A stretch of DNA of 64,000 nucleotides. It comes from Morchella semilibera. Lineage: Eukaryota > Ascomycota > Pezizomycetes > Pezizales > Morchellaceae. Location of the stretch: NCBI GenBank assembly GCA_009192285.1, contig WBVU01000008.1:1312370-1376369 (forward strand), written 5' to 3'. The notes beneath the pieces are model-generated. The model saw nothing but the letters and a program-made list of their open reading frames with translations, was not told the origin of the DNA and searched no databases. The position numbers and the translations under genes were made by a program. Shown here one piece after another: positions 11,910 to 22,703 of this stretch; the stretch's first letter is position 1; the number at the start of each line of letters is the position of its first letter.

Positions 11910-13950
11910 CTATGACCAAGCGTCCTGGCAAACGTCAGAGAGCTGCTTATCGTCAACGAATTTTATCTCAGTCATCAAAAGACTGTGTCCCTTCATCATC
12001 TGAAACAAAGACCACCATCAAGGAAGGCGAGCCCCAGATACAGGTCTCGGGAACTAAGGTTTTCGAGATTGCTTCGGTTGCAGCTGCAGCAGCAGCTACT
12101 GCAGTCGTTAATTCCCTTATTGCCCCTCCTGTGAAACCCCCTGGGAAAAAATTAGCGGAGAGGATTACTCTTCCCACCCCCTCCGATAAGACAACCCCCT
12201 CATTACACACCGATAAAACTAGCACCTCCCTAGCAGATAGAATTAACCTCCCCACCAAAAAATGTCTCGAATCAAGAATTTCTTTCCCCTCGGCTGCACA
12301 TGGATCCCGCAAAAGGAAAAGGAATTCGTCCTAGAGCAGACTATGCCTCTACGACGGATAAAGCTGCAGGTCCTCCTTCCGGACAGGTGCAGGGCACCCC
12401 CCCGGTTGCTTGGGAGGAACCGGTTTCTACCAGTGGAACTGCAAGAAGGACGGGTACCAATTGGGAAGAAGAAGAACAATCTAAGGAAACTACCTCCACG
12501 AATACCAGCCAATTGCCTGATATTGGCAAACTCAATCTGAGCAATCCACCTAAATGGCCAGTACGTCCTGGTCTATCCACGATCCAGATACCACCCATGT
12601 CTGTTCATGATATGGAGACAATCATCGAATCACTTTCTATGCAGGTCAGACGCATGAAGGATCCTAACCAACCAGCCACGGCCCCGGGTTCCACCGAGAG
12701 ACTCTCAGGATCATTTGTTAGCGCCGGCGGCGTAGACAGAAGAACCTACATCAGCAAACTCAACTTGTGACTGGAGTCTCCCAACAGTCTCCCAGGTCTC
12801 CTGAGAGTCTCCTGAGACCTCCGGATATTTTTGAGTCTCCTGAGACTCAGGAGACATCAGGAGACAAATGAAGTCTTGCTGATGTATGCGCCTGGCATTG
12901 ACCTACCAAGTCCTTCGCCTATCGCGGATATCCCCTACACGCTGAATAATAGGCAACTCACAGAAAGATCTGATTCAGACACTGGCCGGTTTTGGAAGAC
13001 TAGTGAAGTGGGATATTTCTGGCCCGACATGCCTATCTCACACGGACAAGGAAGGCATGTAGACTTTGGGGATAAAGGCCGCGGGTTTAGAGACGTGAAT
13101 GCTTTCGTCGCAAGAGTTATCGATCAAATCCCTCATCTGGGTAGGGAAGTCGTCCGCAACAACATTCAAAATTGCCTCAAAGGTTCAGCATTCGTATGGT
13201 ATAACGATATCCTACCGGAGCAAGTCAAGATGGACCTCAGAAGTGATCTCTCGGGACGTTGTCAGCGTTGGCAAAATATCCTCATCGACAATTTCAAAAT
13301 GTCTGGCGCTGAAGCAATGAAGATGATTATCTCCCCCTCCACCACCTACACCACGTATAACCTTCGCAGGGGTGACTCAATCTCCTTGTGGTTTATGGAC
13401 ATGATGTCGCTGGCCACCGACGCGGGATTGGGTGCTGACCAGCAAAAGATTAACTTTGCGTGGCATAAATTAGACAATGAGATCCGTCGATCACTTCCAG
13501 CACCAAGACCCAATCACTCAGTACAAGACTATCTTTTAGATCTTAGACGCTGTGAAGAAAACCTCTGAGAGAGCTTTTCGGAGCAGGAAAGGAGAGTTAT
13601 GCAGGTAGCACAATTTGCCATCTCTAGACACAACCGCAATACAGGAAATCAATATCCTTCGGCAAACCAGCAAAGAACGGCGATGCAACCCACCAGTATC
13701 CCAATACCTCAACGTATTACCATGATGTCAAATAGCCAAGGACCACCACCAAGGCAGCGGAGTTACACGGCAGGGAACCGAAGCTTTCCCCCTACTCAGG
13801 TAACCCAAGGGGTGACAATGGCAAGTCCCTCTGGTGCAAACCAGGGACCCTTCCCACGGTCTAACTACAATCCTGATATACCTAGGAGACCATGCAGATG
13901 GTGCAACGGAAATCACTACGCTCAACGTGCATGCAACGCGACCAACATAC
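11910..13950 (+). pseudogene. gag region of element 1 (fossil)
   Basis: This is the structural-protein part of the retroelement. The N-terminal part carries a repeated motif (LAERITLP, LADRINLP, LESRISFP), a pattern found in the N-terminal region of some fungal Ty3/Gypsy gag proteins. The central part around 13000-13560 reads like a Ty3 gag capsid domain (RHVDFGDKGRGF, WYNDILPEQVKMDL). Around 13880-13930 there is a Cys/His stretch (CRWCNGNHYAQRAC) that looks like a zinc-knuckle. The region contains the small inserted element at 12749-12884. It is a fossil and is not intact. Confidence 0.8.
12749..12884. mobile_element. Small CATCAGCAA-ended element with GTCTCCTGA repeats, copy 1
   Basis: A 136-bp segment with 9-bp inverted ends (CATCAGCAA at left, TTGCTGATG at right) and TA directly outside both ends. 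The interior has the block TGTGACTGGAGTCTCC followed by several GTCTCCTGAG/GAGTCTCCTGAGA units, and closes with GTCTTGCTGATG. A related 109-bp copy lies at 27010-27118 in the other Ty3 fossil. I read it as a miniature DNA transposon with a 2-bp target duplication. A segment inherited by both retroelements from a common ancestor is the main alternative. Confidence 0.6.
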
Positions 13951-14459
13951 ACACAGGCCATGAGGTACACCGGGCAGTGATCCACAGGCACTGTTTACGG
14001 TGGACTCGACTGGGGACCATGAATATGACCTTGATCACCAAGAAGCAATGGACGGATTTTTCTCAGTGACTCAGGGCACATTAAAAGATTATGATGAATT
14101 TTGTGCTGAAATGGCAAGGAATGATGACTGGGTTGATTGCGGTCACGCTCAAGAAAATCCTAAGGCCATTTCCGGACCAGAGTCAGACAAGAAGGAAGTC
14201 TTCATTCCAACCATTCACCACATCGGGGTTCTTCGCTTTGGGTGTGGAACATGCGGTCATCATGAACCATCAAGGAACAAACTCTTCAAGCATCTACGAG
14301 AATGGGGTCACAGCACGGCTAGCGGGTATGACCTCGGAAGCAGTACGGAAGAACAGTTCCTAATAAGTCATGGGGAAGCTAAAGTCATCCAGTCTAAAGC
14401 TCCAAAGGTATTAGGGACTGGATACGCTTTCCGGGACTATAATTTCTTGGAAATCGCGG

Positions 14460-14830
14460 TGCGTACAGCCGCAGACTCTGAAGATATTTGGGTTTGTCTG
14501 GACACTGGATGTGGAGTCAGTCTAATCGACTCTGCGTGGATTAAGGAACTACTTCCGGAAGCTTCCATCCTCACACGTCCCAGTTCGGTCAATGTTAGAG
14601 GTCTTGGAGACGCCATTCATGCTTCCAGCCAATACATGCTCCTTCAGCTCAGCATCCCAGCCACAGACAGTAACGATCAACCCATTATTGCGCAAATTAA
14701 CCGCGAGTTCCACCTAGTACCTAGCCTTGGATGCAAAATCTTAATCGGAACTGATGTCATCGTCCCGGAAAGAATGATGATCGATGCAGCTGGGGGAAAA
14801 GTGGTCATTGGCGAGTGTGATTCTGTAAAG
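14460..14830 (+). pseudogene. Aspartic protease part of element 1 (fossil)
   Basis: The retroviral-type protease is recognised by WVCLDTGCGVSLID (the DTG active-site motif) followed by a downstream ILIGTDVI segment that matches the conserved flap-distal strand of pepsin-like retroelement proteases. It lies between gag and reverse transcriptase as expected. It belongs to the fossil element and carries no host function. Confidence 0.85.
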
Positions 14831-15559
14831 GCGCCATTGAGAGTGACACTCAGGGGAAGGCAAGTGGTTCATAGGGCGGTCAAAACAAATCGGCTATGAC
14901 TATTAAACAATGGACGAAGTCTTGGGTGCCTATCAAGTTTCAGAAATTGGAAGGCGGAAGAGATTATGAGTTCACGCCACGCTACAGCAAAGCAACGGCA
15001 TATCTGGCATCAGCAGGAGGTTTCAGTAGGCATGTGGTTAGTGAACGGGTAAACGCTGTCATCTACAACAATCGAAGTGCTCTCCCAATACGCATTGAGA
15101 AGAACACAAAGATTGGGGTCTTAGATGATTTTGAATCTTTGGTACATCACTTCAGAATCAATGTTGAAGCGCAACCGGAGTTTGCAGAGTGCGCGGAATC
15201 AGGAGAATGGGTCATTACGAACCAAAATCTGGAAGTTTCTATAGGAATACCCTACCGGTCACACCTTCTTCCCCCCATGATGGGAAGACATTTCTGGTTG
15301 GAAATGCAAGGTTTCCAGGCCAGCGTCACGGATCGGAAATCAAAGTATGGAATTGACTCTGTTAACTTCAACGAAGAAGACAACATTAGTGCTTCGGAAA
15401 TCGCGTCACTTAAGTCCTTGGCGAGAAACTACTCCAAGGTTTTCGAGGATTTAGGGTCAGTGGTTGATGAACTGGAAGAGGATTGGATGGTTATTACGCT
15501 TAAACCGGATGCTAAACTGGGACTCGCGGGGACCCTATAGGGTATCGGAGCGCGATAAA

Positions 15560-16200
15560 GAGATAATCGACAAAACCTTCGATAGGATGCACGACGAATC
15601 GAAGATGGACTGGGGCACTGGAGGCCCAATTGGATGGCCAGTATTTGTAGTCTGGAGCAAAGGAGCAGGAAGGGTCGTGGTAGACATCAGAGGCTTAAAC
15701 GAAGGATCATGGGGAGATTCTTACCCATTACCTCGACAGGAAGATATCATTACCTGTGTGAGAGGAAAGAACTGGATTACCACCCTAGACTTGTCACAGG
15801 CGTTCCTCCAGAGGAGGCTATCAAAGAGTCTAGATAGTTGACAACAGTGGTAACCCATAGGGGTCAGGAGGTTTTCACCGTTACTCCCATAGGATATAAG
15901 AATTCCCCAGCGCATATGCAAAGATATATGGAACGTTTGCTTAGGGACCATAAGAGCTACGCACGCTGCTTTATTGATGATATCACTATTTTTAGCGAAA
16001 GCTTTGCCGAACATTTGTCCCACCTTGAAGCTATACTTTTGGTTTTATCCAAGTCGTTCATCTATCTCAAGGCGTCGAAATGCTATGTCGGTTTTCCACG
16101 GTGCAAAAATCCTCGGACGTTTTGTCGATCGGTTTGGACTTTCTACAATTGAAGAAAGACTAAAGCCATACGTGAAATGATTTTTCCTACCACGCTCGCA
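15560..16200 (+). pseudogene. Reverse transcriptase part of element 1 (fossil)
   Basis: The polymerase palm is visible from GWPVFVVWSKGAGRVVVDIR, through DSYPLPRQEDII and TTLDLSQAF, to the catalytic FIDDITIFS motif (a YxDD variant). The order and spacing fit Ty3/Gypsy reverse transcriptase. The region is interrupted. It sits directly upstream of the RNase H part. Confidence 0.88.
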
Positions 16201-16379
16201 GAATTAGAAACATTTATCGCAATGGTCGGGTATTACCAGCCACATATACCATATTATGCGGCATTGGTTGCTCCGTTGGAAAAAGTTGAAAACTACACTA
16301 CTGAAACCGGCTCCAAAAGGCGGCAAAGAAAGAAAACACTACGTTTCATCTTCTAAGGACATTATCCCGACAAGCGCTC

Positions 16380-16900
16380 AAATGGAGTCATTCAAACTTT
16401 TACAAGAAGCTCTGGCAAAAGACACAACGCTAACCCATTTCGATGGATCTATCCCTCTTTTTGTTAACCTTGATGCATCCAAAGAATGGGGATACGGGGT
16501 GTCTATCACGCATTTTCCACGAGAGCTTATGAAAGCTCAATTTTCCTTCGAAGATATCGTGGCTTGCAAGCATAACAGGTGTGAGTCAAAACCTATATGC
16601 TACATTTCAAAAAGTTAAACAGGCATGAGATGAATTATTGGCCTACAGAATTGGAGGTGGCTTGTTTGGTATGGACTATACGCAAAATCAGGCACTTGGT
16701 AGAGGAGTGGGTCATCACCATTATTTTCACGGATCATAATTCTTCCGTGGACATCACCAAACAGACTAGCATGGCTAACGCGACGGCCCATAAGCAAAAC
16801 CTTCGTTTAGTCCGCGCTTCCCTATACCTTAGTCAATTCGATAGGTTAGATATCCGACATCTGCCGGGAAGGGAAATATTGCTGCAGATGCGCTCTCTAG
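16380..16900 (+). pseudogene. RNase H part of element 1 (fossil)
   Basis: LFVNLDASKEWGYGVSI carries the first catalytic Asp region. It is followed by NYWPTELEVACLVWTIRKIRHLVEE (catalytic Glu region), then IIFTDHNSSVDIT (the TDH strand typical of Ty3/Gypsy RNase H) and DIRHLPGRE. It lies between reverse transcriptase and integrase and belongs to the fossil. Confidence 0.85.
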
Positions 16901-17229
16901 GCTGCGAGCAGCTGAAACTGAAGTCTTTCCCGAGAAAGTGGGGTGTTGATATTTATGAAACCCTACATACAGAAGCGGTAATGGTTCGAATCTCGGATGA
17001 CCTTGTCGACCGTTTCCAGGAAGGGTATCAGAACGACAATTTTTTTCGGTCCAAATTCAATGAGCTGAAAAGAAATTCTTTGCACCAGGAAATGAGGGAA
17101 GCACTTCGCACGAATATCAAAATATAGTCATCGAAGACGCGGAAAACAGCACTTTCATCACCGGAACAGAGGATCGTCCCACTAGAAGTAATAGGGAGAA
17201 AAGATTCTTACTTTACTTGAAGGACAACG

Positions 17230-18330
17230 ATGGCATCCTGAGGCTCTGCATTTCCGAAACTTCTTCATGCCAGCTTCTTACAGATGGCTCCACGATAAGC
17301 ATAAACATGCCGGCGTTGAGAGAACATACACTCGTCTGCGACAAATTACTACCTGAAAGACATGTCTAAGGTGGTAAAAAAATATGTGGAACACTGCCCA
17401 TCTTGTTTGACCAATGAGACACACAGACATAAGCCGTACGAATCTCTGCGTCCCATCAACTCGCCCTCGTTACCATGGGAATTAGTGAACATGGATTTTG
17501 TTGTCGCTCTCCCACCATCAGCGCCCACCTTGCATATTTGGAAGGATTGCACCCCTCCTATTCCAACCTATGACGCAATCCTTACAATAACCGATAAATG
17601 CACTAGATCAATACGCCTCCTTCCAGGGAAAGGAAATTGGTTTGCAAGAGATTGGGCCGAGTCATACTTCGACGCGGTATACCCGATAATGGGCTTACCA
17701 GGTGGTATCATCAGCGACAGGGGCTCTGTTTTTTTGTCAAGATTCTGGACATCGCTTTTTAGTCTCATGGGTACGGATTGTATTGCCACGACAGCATATA
17801 ATCCCCAAGCAGACGGGCAAAGTGAAAGGACAAACCAAACTATGGAAATCGCCCTGCGTCATTTGGGAAATGGAAGGCAGGATAATTGGGTGGACGCCCT
17901 TGGGCAAATTCAAATTGAACACAACAACGCCACCAATGCATCAACGAAGAAATCACCCAACGAGCTTCTTTTCCTTTATATGCTTAGGACCATCATTGAC
18001 TTGACGGCACCGGCAAGAATCGAAGCCTCCAGAGCAAGAAGCAACGAGGCTTTAGGAGTCACAATGGGTGCAAAGCTGCGTGTGATGAGGGATGACGCCC
18101 TTGACGCCCTAAGGTTCAGCGAATTCGCTATGGCTGTTCAATTTGATAAGAGGCACGAGAAAGTAGATTTCCGCGTAGGGGATATGGTTTACATCAACTT
18201 CGCGAGAAAGATGGAAAAAGGGTACACCGTTGCTGGAATTAACTCGCCAAAACTAGGACCCCAGAGAGCTGGGCCTTTTCCGGTGCTGGAGATGATTGGG
18301 AAGAATGCCTGCCGTTTAGGTGATATTCCC
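17230..18330 (+). pseudogene. Integrase part of element 1 (fossil)
   Basis: A zinc-binding end (HCPSCLTNETHRHKP) is followed by the DDE core: MDFVVALP and YDAILTITDKCTRS, then GGIISDRGSVFLSRFW, and TTAYNPQADGQSERTNQT, where the catalytic Glu follows the conserved NPQADGQSER block. A C-terminal YINFARKMEKGY/KLGPQRAGPFPVLE segment matches the GPY/F region of Ty3/Gypsy integrases. Confidence 0.9.
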
Positions 18331-18439
18331 ACAAGTTGGAAAATTTGGCCAGTTATTTCAGTTACCAACCTCGAGCGCGCGCCCGCTGGGACTGACCCCT
18401 ACAATAGAAGAACCACGGTGCCCCCAGATATCAATAGAG

Positions 18440-18610
18440 AAGGAGTCGATAGACCGGTGGACATTGTTTTAGATACGAGGTTGTTTCATGGACAAAGGCA
18501 GTACTTGGTTAAATGGAAAGACGCTCCTGTCGAGCAAGCATCATGGATGTCAGAAATGGATCTCGAATACGCGGAGGAAATGGTGTTGGAGTTTAATAAG
18601 ACTCATCTCA
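18440..18610 (+). pseudogene. Chromodomain at the integrase C-terminus of element 1 (fossil)
   Basis: PVDIVLDTRLFHGQRQYLVK, then WKDAPVEQASWMSEMDLEYA, matches a chromodomain: IL..R...G...YLVKWK...  ..WE/SW. Chromodomains at this place define chromoviruses and in related elements guide insertion towards heterochromatin. Only family membership is inferred here. Confidence 0.85.
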
Positions 18611-18931
18611 ATGCTGGGAAGAAGAGAAAGGCATAAGCGATATAAACGTGGAAACGCTCGGGAAGCAAGGGATCGGGAAGCAAAAAGTTTTTTTTTTTTT
18701 TTCTTTTGTTGTTGTTGTCTTGTTTGTTTTTCTGGCTTTTTATTATATTAATTTTTGCTACTGGCAACAACGAGAGAGATTAAGCTGGGAAGGTTATGCT
18801 TATGTTGTTCAGGTGGACTGATTGCATTGTTTTGCTTTGGAAATTGTTTCTATTTATTGTTTTGCTTTGATATTTATTTATATGCTTTGAGAAGCAGGAG
18901 ATTGGCTTTTTTTGTTGTTTTTTGGGGGGAC

Positions 18932-19044
18932 TGTTGCCAAGACATTAGGTCAAGCGTGTTGGACAGGTGGCTAGTAACTTGTATTTAGCAGGCCTTACCT
19001 CGCCACCCCCTGAATACATCATCATTCTACACAGATATCTTACA
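18932..19044 (+). repeat. Right LTR of element 1
   Basis: Identical by eye to the left LTR over all 113 bp. It is preceded by a purine tract (GGGGGGA) and followed by GATCC, the second copy of the target duplication. Confidence 0.93.
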
Positions 19045-19049
19045 GATCC

Positions 19050-20784
19050 CATGACTCAGCACTTGTCTTTCCAAAAAGGGACTGATCAGCGCGTGTTACT
19101 TGTGCCAAGACCGGCCCCATCACCGCGTCCGCCATTTATGCACCACAACTAACTGTCTCTTATCTGAAACAACGTACCATCAACCGATCGGATCACCGCG
19201 ACTTTAGATAACCGAATGTTCTATAACAGCTACAATCGGTCTAGACCAAGCAGACTTTTGGGACAATACCCAGTGCTATGAGGATACCACATGATACACC
19301 GTAATGATGATTCTCTCAGCTGTGCGTTCACCCCACGATTCATCTTTGGGCCAGCTTGAGTGTTGGATAATGGCTATGACGGGTCGGAGATGATAAAATC
19401 CGTGACTACACATACGAAAGCCTTTGTAGGGTGCTCGGTGCCTTCCAATGGCTGGCCTTGCTCTTGCCACGTCAGATTCTTGCTTTATGCATACTTAGCC
19501 AAGTACCCATAAGGATCAACCAGGAATACAAATCTTGTTTGAATCCCGCAGACAAAGCAGAGGTAGAGATCTCGCGCCGGCAGGGATATGGGGAGGTATC
19601 TGGATACGGATGGGGCGGGGAGCGGGGGTTTATCATCTTCGAAAATCTAAACCGGAGCTACCCGGCCGGTGGCCCTGACATGGGCAAAAAGTTCCACGTG
19701 GGTCTCAGATGCGATACCATCGGTGACTCCTAGATCAACACTTTAACTCCACAACACTAGTACCCTACAGGAAGTGGGGTACTGGTCCGCTACGGCACCC
19801 TAGAACGACACCACCAGACCAAACAATTCCCGCGATCGGAAGACAGAAATTTGATCGATCGGGCAGGATGGATGTCTGAACATCGTCACTGTACGAACGG
19901 AAGCCCTCCATACCGGGTCGGTGGGCAGTCGCGCCAGTCTAAAGGCAAATTATGATTACCGATATTGTACATTATATCCGGCCGCGGACCTGGTGCCGTC
20001 TGTGGTGCAATGAGACCCAACAATTCGGCTGAGGTCCCTGTGGGCTGCCAGTTCCGGGGGAACTACACCATCGCGCCACCAGGTGGTGGGCTCGGTTGCA
20101 AGGAAGGTTGTCGGCGGGAGTGGGGGGGGGGGGGGGGTGCTGCTGCTACGTGCAGTATATGCAACAGCAAAGAGTTGATGGAAGGAGGTAAAACACCTTC
20201 AACAGCCAGGTTGAATGAACTTCTAGGAGTCATCGTGCGAGGAAGCTTGTGACCGATACTCACGATCTGCCTGCCATATACAGACAGATATATACGCTGG
20301 CCGGCCATTTACCTAAACATGTTACATATGATTTTACGCAAAATAGAGATTGAACGTAACTGGGTGTAAATTGCTCTATTGGGATGGGATTAGATATACA
20401 TGCAGGAAAGAAACATCAGGAGAGCTTTACGTCACTGCACTTGTAGCGCTGGTGGACATTCAAACCTTGCAAGCATATACCCAGTCACATGTAGTACACC
20501 TTTTGTCTCCCACCTTAGTCCACGGTTAAATACAGGGAGCAAGGTCGGGTATTGAATGTGTGTGATTACTATCCCTGGCTCACTAGCCGTAGAGGGCGAG
20601 TCTACTGCAAGTGTGGGACGTTGGAGGAAGTCCTCAGCTCTTCTTGTCTCCTTCCAAAGCAGGTGTGAATTTCAGGCCCATAAATACTCTCAAATGCATC
20701 ATCAACAACCAAACCCACAATGAATTCATTTTCCAAAGTCCACCCACTTCCCTAAACTTCATATTAGCACCACAACTCACAAAT
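19050..20784. other. Gene 1 upstream region, two weak open frames
   Basis: This is the interval between retroelement 1 and gene 1. Two plus-strand open frames are somewhat protein-like: 19431-19733 (100 residues, hydrophobic start, then GYGEVSGYGWGGERGF) and 19965-20252 (95 residues, cysteine- and glycine-rich). They match no family I know and could be remnants of one small gene. A G15 run lies near 20121-20136. A TATA-like CATAAATA at about 20679 sits about 100 nt before the gene 1 start. Confidence 0.3.
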
Positions 20785-22703
20785 ATGCCCTTTAGCTTTC
20801 TTTCTTCAACTTGGGAGATCGGTCACCTGTCGGCAAAAATCTTCCTATTCAAAATTTCGACCCTCTGCATTGAATATTGCATTTTCAAGGGATATGCAGT
20901 TGTTTCCCTCAAGATCCTGTCCTATGAGTCCTATCTCATGTCATTGGAGACGGCATTTGAACGGTTTGCGTATGTCTGCTTGCCAAAGCCACGGGATCAG
21001 AAAAAAATAAAGGAACGCTGGGCTCTTACTTGTTTTGTTCTGTCTCTTCTCGTCTTTGGCCTCTATGACACCATGCTCTGTGGCCTCGAGCGTCCCGGAA
21101 CGATCCGAAAGAGCTCTTATCGGCGTGCAAGCCAGCTGCCGTGCAAGCTCGACACCTCCGGAAACTATGTCGTCCATACCAAAGGGATACCCGGTATGGT
21201 GGAGGGCATTGATCTGGTTAGAGACATTACCCAAGGTGTTTGGCTCCCAGCGAATAGAACACACCTCACTTTGACTGGAGATGTTGATATCGGAAACCCA
21301 GAAATTTTTCCTGCAATGCGGATACCAGCTGCCCAGCACCAAGGGAACAGAATATTCCTAGATACAAGGGGATGGTCAATTGCTGCTGATAGCGACCCAG
21401 CAGTAGTCTGTCCAACCTCCTTCGACGGCATGGTAGAGACATGGCGTTGCAACTTCCATGTGAATGGTTCTGACGCTATTCGAATCCTCACCAAAGAACT
21501 TGCAAGGCCTACTGTTTGGTGGAATACCTCCAAAGTTGATGCGGGTGGGTGGGATATCGCCGCAGAGATTGGGGGTAATCCTTGGGCTGTTCTCGGTGCT
21601 CAACAGCACGAAACAGTCGCAAAAGCTGAGGTTCTGACGGTCAGTAAAGGCGACGTGAAGAACGTGTTCCTGAATAAAGCTATGAAGGTGAGTACCTAAC
21701 GTCCACAACACTGTCATGACAAGCGAAGAGTGTAGTTCTGACGAAAGTAATGCAGGTTAGCATGCTCGGAGTGGAGGGAGGTGAGCTTGCAGATTCCGAC
21801 ATCGCCGATTTAATCGACAGACGCTGGCCGCCGAAAAACATCCCTGGAAACCTAACTGCTAGGGCCGTTGCAATGGAGATTATTTCTGCCAAAAGAAAAG
21901 GCTTAGGTTCAACAGTTGGGTGGGGCACGACCGAAGATGAGGGTCTCAAGTTAGAGTATTGGACCTTTATATATGGTATCGACCCCAAACGTGCCGAAGG
22001 CAAACTGGCAAATTCTACGACGCGGTCCACCGGCACACCCTACTTTCGTATCCATTCCTCTAGCCTTCGCCTTCTTGACACCATCAAGGGCTCGGTCATT
22101 CCACCACCGACTGAGCAATGCAATAAACCATTTGTCTCAATAGCCAACGGAGGCATACCACGATATTCTACCTGCGAAAGAATCAGAAATCTGTCATCCA
22201 CAGGCTCCGACATGCTCGGACAGCTAGACACCTCCGCTCTCTATATCCTTGCTGATACTCTGGGACGCACCTACGGCAAGAACTCAACCCGTGCCTTGTT
22301 CCCCAACGCATATCGATGGTACCTGGATCATGAGGAGGAAATTGATCGTCTTGTCACTTCACGGGGGTACATAGTCGGTGCTAATTCTACCGCGGTTACT
22401 GTCCTCATGGACATTGATGTTGAGGCAATATCTTCACTCCAACTCATGTTAGTACTTGTACCTATTGCTTTGGCGGTCGCTATCCAACTGTACACCTGGC
22501 GTATTCTACCACTCAACTATAGATCCACTCTTCTGTACCGCCTCAGGAAGAGTGAATGGAATATCGATGGGGTCAGGGAGGATCTCGAGGCCTCCCCAGC
22601 ACACGAGCTGGGCCCTAACCCTATCACCACACCCAACGGCCCACAAGGCGCCACCGGGTCGGAAGCAGTTCACACCCCAGGACGAATGATAGACGTGAAT
22701 TAA
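20785..22703 (+). CDS. Unknown two-membrane-segment protein, gene 1 (two exons)
   Basis: The coding sequence joins 20785-21687 and 21756-22703 (616 residues). The start at 20785 is chosen because the following residues (MPFSFLSSTWEIGHLSAKIF) align with the start of the paralogue at 48039; an upstream in-frame ATG at 20611 adds 58 residues not seen there. A hydrophobic segment at about 79-101 (WALTCFVLSLLVFGLYDTML) and another at about 529-548 (LQLMLVLVPIALAVAIQLY) enclose a domain of about 430 residues rich in N-glycosylation motifs, which suggests a surface or secretory-pathway membrane protein with a large outer domain. Conserved blocks with the paralogue include VVHTKGIPG, LTGDVD.GN, ELARPTVWWNT, AEIGGNPWA.LG..QHETVA and a cysteine pair in ANGG.PR..TC.RIRN. 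Function is unknown and I recognise no named family. Confidence 0.88.
21688..21755 (+). other. Intron of gene 1
   Basis: This 68-bp intron has donor GTGAGT (21688-21693), a CTGAC branch-like site at 21738-21742 and acceptor GCAG ending at 21755. Removal restores the frame and gives AMK|VSMLG, which matches LKVSMLG in the intronless paralogue. The intron falls between codons (phase 0). Confidence 0.9.

Larger units (their letters stand above)
11646..19044 (+). mobile_element. Ty3/Gypsy LTR retroelement fossil (chromovirus type), element 1
   Basis: A 7.4-kb element with identical 113-bp LTRs (TG...CA), a perfect 5-bp target duplication GATCC (11641-11645 and 19045-19049), a primer-binding-like TGGTAGCA just after the left LTR and a G-rich tract just before the right LTR. 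Parts occur in the order gag, protease, reverse transcriptase, RNase H, integrase, chromodomain, which is the Ty3/Gypsy order. The C-terminal chromodomain places it with chromoviruses. It is broken, with roughly half a dozen interruptions, although the LTRs show no difference, so the copy inserted recently by LTR measure. A small inverted-repeat element sits within its gag region at 12749-12884. Confidence 0.93.
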
